Of a DNA stretch of 64,000 nucleotides, positions 37,665-51,125 are shown one piece after another. Positions within the stretch are counted from its first letter, which is position 1, and each line of letters opens with the position of its first letter. The position numbers were made by a program, and so were the translations under genes. The DNA comes from Bugula neritina (Eukaryota; Bryozoa; Gymnolaemata; Cheilostomatida; Bugulidae), in NCBI GenBank assembly GCA_964035545.1, contig CAXIUT010000073.1, forward strand, positions 248,001-312,000. Reading direction: 5' to 3'. Under the pieces are notes generated by a model. It ran no database searches. It was not told the origin of the DNA and saw only the letters and a list, made by a program, of their open reading frames with translations.

Positions 37665-39010
37665 CGTCATGGAAACTTTTGTAGTTTTAAATAATATCTC
37701 CAAACTCATCACTTGCATGTGTTTATATACTTGATAAAGTTTTTCATGCAAAACTTGATGCCTGCTTCAAAGACACCAGTGCTTAAATACTGTGTTAACT
37801 GTATTGGCACGTTGCCATGAGATATTTGGTAATATTTAGCATCACAACATACTCTTCAGAAAGTTAAGAAAATCAGTCTATAGAAAGTTAATGAAATGAA
37901 CCTACCAGAGAGAGTAAGCCAGATGTAACAAGTAGATCCAAAACAAGTTGATTAACAATTGAAGTTGAATTCTCCATGTAGTGAATACTTTAGTCCTAAT
38001 GTCAAATGCAAACGTCTGCAACCAAATTGTGTAGACTTCATGAGCTGGTTAGCTGACAGGACTCATTAAAGTTCTTAACTCTTGTGTGTATAGTCATGCC
38101 CATCTTGAACTAGAGAGGGCTGACGGAAGACTGCTACTTTGTGAAAATTGACAATGCGTATTATTATTATTCATTGTTGAGATTCACGACTGCCATAAAC
38201 AATGATAAAATATTCATTGTTGGTACTACTGAGTAGAATAAAATATAATATAATATTATTCTCTGGACAGATAAACAATATCAAATGCATATTATAACAT
38301 TACCATAAATCTACGGCGCTTCACATCTTCACCTTTTTCTGCAATGTTATTTCTTTGCAGTTAGAAGTACTAGCTGAATATATGACTATGAAACATAACC
38401 CTTCAATTTCATTGCACCAGCACCGATTTCAATGTAGGTGTGTTGGGAGTTATCTTTCCTAAATTTTTGTTCTTGGCAATTATGCGAAACAGACACAGGC
38501 TAATATTAGTTTTGTTATTTGCAAGAGTTTTTCTGTCTGATTGTCCATCAGCAAAAGTTTGCGCCTTCCCGTTATTATGGAAATTCCAGTGCTGCTGGAA
38601 GACCTTTGCATTGTACACCCGCCTTTACTATTGAATTTAGATGTTTTATTTTCCCATCCCCTCTCCTGCCCCCCTGTCCCCTCTAACAACCAGCAATCCT
38701 GACTCATGCGAAATGTGTCATTAAGTTTTAGAGTTGGACCATGGGCCGACAGTATACGATTTGAAGCTTTATAGTTTACAGGCAGTGGAGATGAGTCACT
38801 GCTGAAACCCATTTTATTAGTAGACTATATTGCTCTTCAATCATCAGTTTGCATATTAAAACAGAAAGCTCATCTGCAGCGCCATTTCACAGTGTTAAAT
38901 TTTGCTAGAGTAAAAATTAATTTTAGATGCCTTTGCAAACATATGAGAAATAAATGAGTCATTTTATGAAAAGAGGTGTTTGCAGCAGTTGTCCACTTTT
39001 GATTTAGACG
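37665..39010 (+). repeat. Monomer 29, C-N2-K, 1346 bp
   Basis: Head C with private gaaatgaacc near 37894 and tagtcatgcc near 38090; gacgg; gcgtatt. Middle N2 with private tatgcgaaac near 38482. Linker C/C/G joined to tail K, an unusual pairing. Confidence 0.91.
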
Positions 39011-40356
39011 CGTCATGGAAACTTATGTAGTTTTAAATAATATCTCCAAACTCATCACTTGCATGTGTTTATATACTTGATAAAGTTTTTCATGCAAAAC
39101 TTGATGCCTGCTTCAAAGACACCAGTGCTTAAATACTGTGTTAACTGTATTGGCACGTTGCCATGAGATATTTGGTAATATTTAGCATCACAACATACTC
39201 TTCAGAAAGTTAAGAAAATCAGTCTATAGAAAGTTAATGAAATAAACCTACCAGAGAGAGTAAGCCAGATGTGACAAGTAGATCCAAAACAAGTTGATTG
39301 ACAATTGAAGTTGAATTCTCCATGTAGTGAATACTTTAGTCCTAATGTCAAATGCAAACGTCTGCAACCAAATTGTGTAGACTTCATGAGCTGGTTAGCT
39401 GACAGGACTCATTAAAGTTCTTAACTCTTGTGTGTATAGTGATGCCCATCTTGAACTAGAGATGGCTGACTGAAGACTGCTACTTTGTGAAAATTGACAA
39501 TGCATATTATTATTATTCATTGTTGAGATTCACGACTGCCATAAACAATGATAAAATATTCATTGTTGGTACTACTGAGTAGAATAAAATATAATATAAT
39601 ATTATTCTCTGGACAGATAAACAATATCAAATGCATAATATAACATTACCATAAATCTACGGCGCTTCACATCTTCACCTTTTTCTGCAATGTTATTTCT
39701 TTGCAGTTAGAAGTACTAGCTGAATATATGACTATGAAACATAACCCTTCAATTTCATTGCACCAGCACCGATTTCAATATAGGTGTGTTGGGAGTTATC
39801 TTTCCTAAAGTTTTGTTCTTGGTGTTTATACGAAGCAGACACAGGCTAATATTAGTTTTGTTATTTGCAAGAGTTTTTCTGTCTGATTGTCCATCAGCAA
39901 AAGTTTGCGCCTTGCAGTTATTATGGAAATACCAGTGATGCTGGAAGACCTTTGCATTGTACACCCGCCTTTACTATTGAATTTAGATGTTTTATTTTCC
40001 CATCCCCTCTCCTGCCCCCCTGTCCCCTCTAACAACCAGCAATCCTGACTCATGTGAAATGTGTTATTAAGTTTTAGAGTTGGACCATGGGCCTACAGTA
40101 TACGATTTGAAGCTTTATAGTTTACAGGCAGTGGAGATGAGTCACTGCTGAAACCCATTTTATTAGTAGACTATATTGCTCTTTAATCATCAGTTTGCAT
40201 ATTAAAACAGAAAGCTCATCTGCAGCGCCATTTCGCAGTGTTAAATTTTGCTAGAGTAAAAATTAATTTTAGATGCCTTTGCAAACATATGAGAAATAAA
40301 TGAGTCATTTTATGAAAAGAGGTGTTTGCAGCAGTTGTCCACTTTTGATTTAGACG
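39011..40356 (+). repeat. Monomer 30, C-Q-K, 1346 bp
   Basis: Starts with acttatgtag (most copies acttttgtag). Head C with gatgtgacaag and gattgacaattg; private agagatggc near 39461. Middle Q, linker T/T/T, tail K with ctctttaatc and tttcgcagtg. Monomer 47 is its close copy, 22882 bp away. Confidence 0.92.
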
Positions 40357-41704
40357 CGTCATGGAAACTTTTGTAGTTTTAAATAATATCTCCAAACTCA
40401 TCACTTGCATGTGTTTATATACTTGATAAAGTTTTTCATGCAAAACTTGATGCCTGCTTCAAAGACACCAGTGCTTAAATACTGTGTTAACTGTATTGGC
40501 ACGTTGCCATGAGATATTTGGTAATATTTAGCATCACAACATACTCTTCAGAAAGTTAAGAAAATCAGTCTATAGGAAGTTAATAAAATAAACCTACCAG
40601 AGAGAGTAAGCCAGATGTAACAAGTAGATCCAAAACAAGTTGATTAACAATTGAAGTTGAATTCTCCATGTAGTGAATACTTTAGTCCTAATGTCAAATG
40701 CAAACGTCTGCAACCAAATTGTGTAGACTTCATGAGCTGGTTAGCTGACAGGACTCATTAAAGTTCTTAACTCTTGTGTGTATAGTGATGCCCATCTTGA
40801 ACTAGAGAGGGCTGACTGAAGACTGCTACTTTGTGAAAATTGACAATGCGTATTATTATTATTCATTGTTGAGATTCACGACTGCCATAAACAATGATAA
40901 AATATTCATTGTTGGTACTACTGAGTAGAATAAAATATATAATATAATATTATTCTCTGGACAGATAAACAATATCAAATGCATAATATAACATTACCAT
41001 AAATCTACGGCGCTTCACATCTTCACCTTTTTCTGCAATGTTATTTCTTTGCAGTTAGAAGTACTAGCTGAATATATGACTATGAAACATAACCCTTCAA
41101 TTTCATTGCACCAGCACCGATTTCAATGTAGGTGTGTTGGGAGTTATCTTTCCTAAAGTTTTGTTCTTGGTGTTTATACGAAGCAGACACAGGCTAATAT
41201 TAGTTTTGTTATTTGCAAGAGTTTTTCTGTCTGATTGTCCATCAGCAAAAGTTTGCGCCTTGCAGTTATTATGGAAATACCAGTGATGCTGGAAGACCTT
41301 TGCATTGTACACCCGCCTTTACTATTGAATTTAGATGTTTTATTTTCCCATCCCCTCTCCTGCCCCCCTGTCCCCTCTAACAACCAGCAATCCTGACTCA
41401 TGTGAAATGTGTTATTAAGTTTTAGAGTTGGACCATGGGCCTACAGTATACGATTTGAAGCTTTATAGTTTACAGGCAGTGGAGATGAGTCACTGCTGAA
41501 ACCCATTTTATTAGTAGACTATATTGCTCTTTAATCATCAGTTTGCATATTAAAACAGAAAGCTCATCTGCAGCGCCATTTCGCAGTGTTAAATTTTGCT
41601 AGAGTAAAAATTAATTTTAGATGCCTTTGCAAACATATGAGAAATAAATGAGTCATTTTATGAAAAGAGGTGTTTGCAGCAGTTGTCCACTTTTGATTTA
41701 GACG
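40357..41704 (+). repeat. Monomer 31, C-Q-K with TA insertion, 1348 bp
   Basis: The longest complete monomer: aaatatataatataat near 40934 carries one extra TA. Head C with tataggaagttaataaaat; gcgtatt; middle Q preceded by tgtagg; linker T/T/T; tail K with ctctttaatc and tttcgcagtg. The insertion recurs in monomer 48. Confidence 0.93.
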
Positions 41705-43050
41705 CGTCATGGAAACTTTTGTAGTTTTAAATAATATCTCCAAACTCATCACTTGCATGTGTTTATATACTTGATAAAGTTTTTCATGCAAAACTTGATG
41801 CCTGCTTCAAAGACACCAGTGCTTAAATACTGTGTTAACTGTATTGGCACGTTGCCATGAGATATTTGGTAATATTTAGCATCACAACATACTCTTCAGA
41901 AAGTTAAGAAAATCAGTCTATAGAAAGTTAATGAAATAAACCTACCAGAGAGAGTAAGCCAGATGTAACAAGTAGATCCAAAACAAGTTGATTAACAATT
42001 GAAGTTGAATTCTCCATGTAGTGAATACTTTAGTCCTAATGTCAAATGCAAACGTCTGCAACCAAATTGTGTAGACTTCATGAGCTGGTTAGCTGACAGG
42101 ACTCATTAAAGTTCTTAACTCTTGTGTGTATAGTGATGCCCATCTTGAACTAGAGAGGGCTGACGGAAGACTGCTACTTTGTGAAAATTGACAATGCATA
42201 TTATTATTATTCATTGTTGAGATTCACGACTGCCATAAACAATGATAAAATATTCATTGTTGGTACTACTGAGTAGAATAAAATATAATATAATATTATT
42301 CTCTGGACAGATAAACAATATCAAATGCATATTATAACATTACCATAAATCTACGGCGCTTCACATCTTCACCTTTTTCTGCAATGTTATTTCTTTGCAG
42401 TTAGAAGTACTAGCTGAATATATGACTATGAAACATAACCCTTCAATTTCATTGCACCAGCACCGATTTCAATGTAGGTGTGTTGGGAGTTATCTTTCCT
42501 AAATTTTTGTTCTTGGCAATTATACGAAACAGACACAGGCTAATATTAGTTTTGTTATTTGCAAGAGTTTTTCTGTCTGATTGTCCATCAGCAAAAGTTT
42601 GCGCCTTCCCGTTATTATGGAAATTCCAGTGCTGCTGGAAGACCTTTGCATTGTACACCCGCCTTTACTATTGAATTTAGATGTTTTATTTTCCCATCCC
42701 CTCTCCTGCCCCCCTGTCCCCTCTAACAACCAGCAATCCTGACTCATGTGAAATGTGTTATTAAGTTTTAGAGTTGGACCATGGGCCTACAGTATACGAT
42801 TTGAAGCTTTATAGTTTACAGGCAGTGGAGATGAGTCACTGCTGAAACCCATTTTATTAGTAGACTATATTGCTCTTCAATCATCAGTTTGCATATTAAA
42901 ACAGAAAGCTCATCTGCAGCGCCATTTCACAGTGTTAAATTTTGCTAGAGTAAAAATTAATTTTAGATGCCTTTGCAAACATATGAGAAATAAATGAGTC
43001 ATTTTATGAAAAGAGGTGTTTGCAGCAGTTGTCCACTTTTGATTTAGACG
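41705..43050 (+). repeat. Monomer 32, C-N2-K, 1346 bp
   Basis: Head C with gattaacaattg, aactcttg and gacgg. Middle N2 with tgtagg, then linker T/T/T, a pairing seen only here and in monomer 33. Tail K. Confidence 0.91.
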
Positions 43051-44396
43051 CGTCATGGAAACTTTTGTAGTTTTAAATAATATCTCCAAACTCATCACTT
43101 GCATGTGTTTATATACTTGATAAAGTTTTTCATGCAAAACTTGATGCCTGCTTCAAAGACACCAGTGCTTAAATACTGTGTTAACTGTATTGGCACGTTG
43201 CCATGAGATATTTGGTAATATTTAGCATCACAACATACTCTTCAGAAAGTTAAGAAAATCAGTCTATAGAAAGTTAATGAAATAAACCTACCAGAGAGAG
43301 TAAGCCAGATGTAACAAGTAGATCCAAAACAAGTTGATTAACAATTGAAGTTGAATTCTCCATGTAGTGAATACTTTAGTCCTAATGTCAAATGCAAACG
43401 TCTGCAACCAAATTGTGTAGACTTCATGAGCTGGTTAGCTGACAGGACTCATTAAAGTTCTTAACTCTTGTGTGTATAGTGATGCCCATCTTGAACTAGA
43501 GAGGGCTGACGGAAGACTGCTACTTTGTGAAAATTGACAATGCGTATTATTATTATTCATTGTTGAGATTCACGACTGCCATAAACAATGATAAAATATT
43601 CATTGTTGGTACTACTGAGTAGAATAAAATATAATATAATATTATTCTCTGGACAGATAAACAATATCAAATGCATAATATAACATTACCATAAATCTAC
43701 GGCGCTTCACATCTTCACCTTTTTCTGCAATGTTATTTCTTTGCAGTTAGAAGTACTAGCTGAATATATGACTATGAAACATAACCCTTCAATTTCATTG
43801 CACCAGCACCGATTTCAATGTAGGTGTGTTGGGAGTTATCTTTCCTAAATTTTTGTTCTTGGCAATTATACGAAACAGACACAGGCTAATATTAGTTTTG
43901 TTATTTGCAAGAGTTTTTCTGTCTGATTGTCCATCAGCAAAAGTTTGCGCCTTCCCGTTATTATGGAAATTCCAGTGCTGCTGGAAGACCTTTGCATTGT
44001 ACACCCGCCTTTACTATTGAATTTAGATGTTTTATTTTCCCATCCCCTCTCCTGCCCCCCTGTCCCCTCTAACAACCAGCAATCCTGACTCATGTGAAAT
44101 GTGTTATTAAGTTTTAGAGTTGGACCATGGGCCTACAGTATACGATTTGAAGCTTTATAGTTTACAGGCAGTGGAGATGAGTCACTGCTGAAACCCATTT
44201 TATTAGTAGACTATATTGCTCTTCAATCATCAGTTTGCATATTAAAACAGAAAGCTCATCTGCAGCGCCATTTCACAGTGTTAAATTTTGCTAGAGTAAA
44301 AATTAATTTTAGATGCCTTTGCAAACATATGAGAAATAAATGAGTCATTTTATGAAAAGAGGTGTTTGCAGCAGTTGTCCACTTTTGATTTAGACG
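43051..44396 (+). repeat. Monomer 33, C-N2-K, 1346 bp
   Basis: Nearly a copy of monomer 32, differing by gcgtatt and gcataatat. Linker T/T/T, tail K. Confidence 0.91.
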
Positions 44397-45742
44397 CGTC
44401 ATGGAAACTTTTGTAGTTTTAAATAATATCTCCAAACTCATCACTTGCATGTGTTTATATACTTGATGAAGTTTTTCATGCAAAACTTGATGCCTGCTTC
44501 AAAGACACCAGTGCTTAAATACAGTGTTAACTGTATTGGCACGTTGCCATGAGATATTTGGTAATATTTAGCATCACAACATACTCTTCAGAAAGTTAAG
44601 AAAATCAGTCTATAGGAAGTTAATAAAATAAACCTACCAGAGAGAGTAAGCCAGATGTAACAAGTAGATCCAAAACAAGTTGATTAACAATTGAAGTTGA
44701 ATTCTCCATGTAGTGAATACTTTAGTCCTAATGTCAAATGCAAACGTCTGCAACCAAATTGTGTAGACTTCATGAGCTGGTTAGCTGACAGGACTCATTA
44801 AAGTTCTTAACTCTTGTGTGTATAGTGATGCCCATCTTGAACTAGAGAGGGCTGACTGAAGACTGCTACTTTGTGAAAATTGACAATGCGTATTATTATT
44901 ATTCATTGTTGAGATTCACGACTGCCATAAACAATGATAAAATATTCATTGTTGGTACTACTGAGTAGAATAAAATATAATATAATATTATTCTCTGGAC
45001 AGATAAACAATATCAAATGCATAATATAACATTACCATAAATCTACGGCGCTTCACATCTTCACCTTTTTCTGCAATGTTATTTCTTTGCAGTTAGAAGT
45101 ACTAGCTGAATATATGACTATGAAACATAACCCTTCAATTTCATTGCACCAGCACCGATTTCAATATAGGTGTGTTGGGAGTTATCTTTCCTAAATTTTT
45201 GTTTTTGGCGTTTATACGAAACAGACACAGGCTAATATTAGTTTTGTTATCTGCAAGAGTTTTTCTGTCTGATTGTCCATCAGCAAAAGTTTGCCCCTTC
45301 CCGTTATTATGGAAATTCCAGTGCTGCTGGAAGACCTTTGCATTGTACACCCGCCTTTACTATTGAATTTAGATGTTTTATTTTCCCATCCCCTCTCCTG
45401 CCCCCCTGTCCCCTCTAACAACCAGCAATCCTGACTCATGCGAAATGTGTCATTAAGTTTTAGAGTTGGACCATGGGCCGACAGTATACGATTTGAAGCT
45501 TTATAGTTTACAGGCAGTGGAGATGAGTCACTGCTGAAACCCATTTTATTAGTAGACTATATTGCTCTTCAATCATCAGTTTTCATATTCAAAGAGAAAG
45601 CTCATCTGCAGCGCCATTTCACAGTGTTATATTTTGCTAGAGTAATAACTAATTTTAGATGCCTTTGCAAACATATGAGAAATAAATGAGTCATTTTATG
45701 AAAAGAGGTGTTTGCAGCAGTTGTCCACTTTTGATTTAGACG
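44397..45742 (+). repeat. Monomer 34, C-N1-S, 1346 bp
   Basis: Private cttgatgaag near 44463 and aatacagtg near 44518. Head C with tataggaagttaataaaat as in monomer 31. Middle N1 with tttttggcg and tttgcccctt (shared with monomer 39) and private gttatctgc near 45246. Linker C/C/G, tail S. Confidence 0.92.
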
Positions 45743-47087
45743 CGTCATGGAAACTTTTGTAGTTTTAAATAATATCTCCAAACTCATCACTTGCATGTGT
45801 TTATATACTTGATAAAGTTTTTCATGCAAAACTTGATGCCTGCTCCAAAGACACCAGTGCTTAAAACTGTGTTAACTGTATTGGCACGTTGCCATGAGAT
45901 ATTTGGTAATATTTAGCATCACAACATACTCTTCAGAAAGTTAAGAAAATCAGTCTATAGAAAGTTAATGAAATAAACCTACCAGAGAGAGTAAGCCAGA
46001 TGTAACAAGTAGATCCAAAACAAGTTGATTAACAATTGAAGTTGAATTCTCCATGTAGTGAATACTTTAGTCCTAATGTCAAATGCAAACGTCTGCAACC
46101 AAATTGTGTAGACTTCATGAGCTGGTTAGCTGACAGGACTCATTAAAGTTCTTAACTCTTGTGTGTATAGTGATGCCCATCTTGAACTAGAGAGGGCTGA
46201 CTGAAGACTGCTACTTTGTGAAAATTGACAATGCGTATTATTATTATTCATTGTTGAGATTCACGACTGCCATAAACAATGATAAAATATTCATTGTTGG
46301 TACTACTGAGTAGAATAAAATATAATATAATATTATTCTCTGGACAGATAAACAATATCAAATGCATATTATAACATTACCATAAATCTACAGTGCTTCA
46401 CATCTTCACCTTTTTCTGCAATGTTATTTCTTTGCAGTTAGAAGTACTAGCTGAATATATGACTATGAAACATAACCCTTCAATTTCATTGCACCAGCAC
46501 CGATTTCAATATAGGTGTGTTGGGAGTTATCTTTCCTAAATTTTTGTTCTTGGCGTTTATACGAAACAGACACAGGCTAATATTAGTTTTGTTATTTGCA
46601 AGAGTTTTTCTGTCTGATTGTCCATCAGCAAAAGTTTGCGCCTTCCCGTTATTATGGAAATTCCAGTGCTGCTGGAAGACCTTTGCATTGTACACCCGCC
46701 TTTACTATTGAATTTAGATGTTTTATTTTCCCATCCCCTCTCCTGCCCCCCTGTCCCCTCTAACAACCAGCAATCCTGACTCATGCGAAATGTGTTATTA
46801 AGTTTTAGAGTTGGACCATGGGCTTACAGTATACGATTTGAAGCTTTATAGTTTACAGGCAGTGGAGATGAGTCACTGCTGAAACCCATTTTATTAGTAG
46901 ACTATATTGCTCTTCAATCATCAGTTTGCATATTAAAACAGAAAGCTCATCTGCAGCGCCATTTCACAGTGTTAAATTTTGCTAGAGTAAAAATTAATTT
47001 TAGATGCCTTTGCAAACATATGAGAAATAAATGAGTCATTTTATGAAAAGAGGTGTTTGCAGCAGTTGTCCACCTTTGATTTAGACG
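45743..47087 (+). repeat. Monomer 35, mixed A/C head, N1-K, 1345 bp
   Basis: Has the short cttaaaactg of head A followed by ggtaatatttagc of head C, giving length 1345. Private: gctccaaag near 45842, ctacagtgctt near 46389, gggcttacag near 46820 and cacctttgat near 47071. Middle N1, linker C/T/T, tail K. Confidence 0.91.
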
Positions 47088-48433
47088 CGTCATGGAAACT
47101 TTTGTAGTTTTAATTAATATCTCCAAACTCATCACTTGCATGTGTTTATATACTTGATAAAGTTTTTCATGCAAAACTTGATGCCTGCTTCAAAGACACC
47201 AGTGCTTAAATACTGTGTTAACTGTATTGGCACGTTGCCATGAGATATTTGGTAATATTTAGCATCACAACATACTCTTCAGAAAGTTAAGAAAATCAGT
47301 CTATAGAAAGTTAATGAAATAAACCTACCAGAGAGAGTAAGCCAGATGTAACAAGTAGATCCAAAACAAGTTGATTAACAATTGAAGTTGAATTCTCCAT
47401 GTAGTGAATACTTTAGTCCTAATGTCAAATGCAAACGTCTGCAACCAAATTGTGTAGACTTCATGAGCTGGTTAGCTGACAGGACTCATTAAAGTTCTTA
47501 ACTCTTGTGTGTATAGTGATGCCCATCTTGAACTAGAGAGGGCTGACTGAAGACTGCTACTTTGTGAAAATTGACAATGCATATTATTATTATTCATTGT
47601 TGAGATTCACGACTGCCATAAACAATGATAAAATATTCATTGTTGGTACTACTGAGTAGAATAAAATATAATATAATATTATTCTCTGGACAGATAAACA
47701 ATATCAAATGCATATTATAACATTACCATAAATCTACGGCGCTTCACATCTTCACCTTTTTCTGCAATGTTATTTCTTTGCAGTTAGAAGTACTAGCTGA
47801 ATATATGACTATGAAACATAACCCTTCAATTTCATTGCACCAGCACCGATTTCAATATAGGTGTGTTGGGAGTTATCTTTCCTAAATTTTTGTTCTTGGC
47901 AATTATACGAAACAGACACAGGCCAATATTAGTTTTGTTATTTGCAAGAGTTTTTCTGTCTGATTGTCCATCAGCAAAAGTTTGCGCCTTCCCGTTATTA
48001 TGGAAATTCCAGTGCTGCTGGAAGACCTTTGCATTGTACACCCGCCTTTACTATTGAATTTAGATGTTTTATTTTCCCATCCCCTCTCCTGCCCCCCTGT
48101 CCCCTCTAACAACCAGCAATCCTGACTCATGCGAAATGTGTCATTAAGTTTTAGAGTTGGACCATGGGCCGACAGTATACGATTTGAAGCTTTATAGTTT
48201 ACAGGCAGTGGAGATGAGTCACTGCTGAAACCCATTTTATTAGTAGACTATATTGCTCTTCAATCATCAGTTTTCATATTCAAAGAGAAAGCTCATCTGC
48301 AGCGCCATTTCACAGTGTTATATTTTGCTAGAGTAATAACTAATTTTAGATGCCTTTGCAAACATATGAGAAATAAATGAGTCATTTTATGAAAAGAGGT
48401 GTTTGCAGCAGTTGTCCACTTTTGATTTAGACG
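47088..48433 (+). repeat. Monomer 36, C-N2-S, 1346 bp
   Basis: Private tttaattaata near 47110. Head C with gattaacaattg. Middle N2 on a tatagg background with aggccaatatt, a sub-type that begins here and recurs in monomers 37, 41 and 43. Linker C/C/G, tail S. Confidence 0.91.
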
Positions 48434-49779
48434 CGTCATGGAAACTTTTGTAGTTTTAAATAATATCTCCAAACTCATCACTTGCATGTGTTTATATACT
48501 TGATAAAGTTTTTCATGCAAAACTTGATGCCTGCTTCAAAGACACCAGTGCTTAAATACTGCGTTAACTGTATTGGCACGTTGCCATGAGATATTTGGTA
48601 ATATTTAGCATCACAACATACTCTTCAGAAAGTTAAGAAAATCAGTCTATAGAAAGTTAATTAAATAAACCTACCAGAGAGAGTAAGCCAGATGTAACAA
48701 GTAGATCCAAAACAAGTTGATTGACAATTGAAGTTGAATTCTCCATGTAGTGAATACTTTAGTCCTAATGTCAAATGCAAACGTCTGCAACCAAATTGTG
48801 TAGACTTCATGAGCTGGTTAGCTGACAGGACTCATTAAAGTTCTTAACTCTTGTGTGTATAGTGATGCCCATCTTGAACTAGAGAGGGCTGACTGAAGAC
48901 TGCTACTTTGTGAAAATTGACAATGCATATTATTATTATTCATTGTTGAGATTCACGACTGCCATAAACAATGATAAAATATTCATTGTTGGTACTACTG
49001 AGTAGAATAAAATATAATATAATATTATTCTCTGGACAGATAAACAATATCAAATGCATAATATAACATTACCATAAATCTACAGCGCTTCACATCTTCA
49101 CCTTTTTCTGCAATGTTATTTCTTTGCAGTTAGAAGTACTAGCTGAATATATGACTATGAAACATAACCCTTCAATTTCATTGCACCAGCACCGATTTCA
49201 ATATAGGTGTGTTGGGAGTTATCTTTCCTAAATTTTTGTTCTTGGCAATTATACGAAACAGACACAGGCCAATATTAGTTTTGTTATTTGCAAGAGTTTT
49301 TCTGTCTGATTGTCCATCAGCAAAAGTTTGCGCCTTCCCGTTATTATGGAAATTCCAGTGCTGCTGGAAGACCTTTGCATTGTACACCCGCCTTTACTAT
49401 TGAATTTAGATGTTTTATTTTCCCATCCCCTCTCCTGCCCCCCTGTCCCCTCTAACAACCAGCAATCCTGACTCATGCGAAATGTGTCATTAAGTTTTAG
49501 AGTTGGACCATGGGCCGACAGTATACGATTTGAAGCTTTATAGTTTACAGGCAGTGGAGATGAGTCACTGCTGAAACCCATTTTATTAGTAGACTATATT
49601 GCTCTTCAATCATCAGTTTTCATATTCAAAGAGAAAGCTCATCTGCAGCGCCATTTCACAGTGTTATATTTTGCTAGAGTAATAACTAATTTTAGATGCC
49701 TTTGCAAACATATGAGAAATAAATGAGTCATTTTATGAAAAGAGGTGTTTGCAGCAGTTGTCCACTTTTGATTTAGACG
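48434..49779 (+). repeat. Monomer 37, C-N2-S, 1346 bp
   Basis: Head C with actgcgttaac and gttaattaaat (marks of the 48-59 kb region) and gattgacaattg; ctacagcgc near 49080. Middle N2 with aggccaatatt, linker C/C/G, tail S. Confidence 0.91.
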
Positions 49780-51125
49780 CGTCATGGAAACTTTTGTAGT
49801 TTTAAATAATATCTCCAAACTCATCACTTGCATGTGTTTATATACTTGATAAAGTTTTTCATGCAAAACTTGATGCCTGCTTCAAAGACACCAGTGCTTA
49901 AATACTGCGTTAACTGTATTGGCACGTTGCCATGAGATATTTGGTAATATTTAGCATCACAACATACTCTTCAGAAAGTTAAGAAAATCAGTCTATAGAA
50001 AGTTAATTAAATAAACCTACCAGAGAGAGTAAGCCAGATGTAACAAGTAGATCCAAAACAAGTTGATTGACAATTGAAGTTGAATTCTCCATGTAGTGAA
50101 TACTTTAGTCCTAATGTCAAATGCAAACGTCTGCAACCAAATTGTGTAGACTTCATGAGCTGGTTAGCTGACAGGACTCATTAAAGTTCTTAACTCTTGT
50201 GTGTATAGTGATGCCCATCTTGAACTAGAGAGGGCTGACTGAAGACTGCTACTTTGTGAAAATTGACAATGCATATTATTATTATTCATTGTTGAGATTC
50301 ACGACTGCCATAAACAATGATAAAATATTCATTGTTGGTACTACTGAGTAGAATAAAATATAATATAATATTATTCTCTGGACAGATAAACAATATTAAA
50401 TGCATATTATAACATTGCCATAAATCTACGGCGCTTCACATCTTCACCTTTTTCTGCAATGTTATTTCTTTGCAGTTAGAAGTACTAGCTGAATATATGA
50501 CTATGAAACATAACCCTTCAATTTCATTGCACCAGCACCGATTTCAATATAGGTGTGTTGGGAGTTATCTTTCCTAAATTTTTGTTCTTGGCGTTTATAC
50601 GAAACAGACACAGGCTAATATTAGTTTTGTTATTTGCAAGAGTTTTTCTGTCTGATTGTCCATCAGCAAAAGTTTGCGCCTTCCCGTTATTATGGAAATT
50701 CCAGTGCTGCTGGAAGACCTTTGCATTGTACACCCGCCTTTACTATTGAATTTAGATGTTTTATTTTCCCATCCCCTCTCCTGCCCCCCTGTCCCCTCTA
50801 ACAACCAGCAATCCTGACTCATGCGAAATGTGTTATTAAGTTTTAGAGTTGGACCATGGGCCGACAGTATACGATTTGAAGCTTTATAGTTTACAGGCAG
50901 TGGAGATGAGTCACTGCTGAAACCCATTTTATTAGTAGACTATGTTGCTCTTCAATCATCAGTTTTCATATTCAAAGAGAAAACTCATCTGCAGCGCCAT
51001 TTCACAGTGTTATATTTTGCTAGAGTAATAACTAATTTTAGATGCCTTTGCAAACATATGAGAAATAATTGAGTCATTTTATGAAAAGAGGTGTTTGCAG
51101 CAGTTGTCCACTTTTGATTTAGACG
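49780..51125 (+). repeat. Monomer 38, C-N1-S, 1346 bp
   Basis: Head as in monomer 37 (actgcg, gttaattaaat, gattgac). Private aatattaaatg near 50392, acattgcca near 50411 and actatgttg near 50939. Middle N1, linker C/T/G, tail S with gagaaaactc and aataattgag. Monomer 42 is a close copy. Confidence 0.91.
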
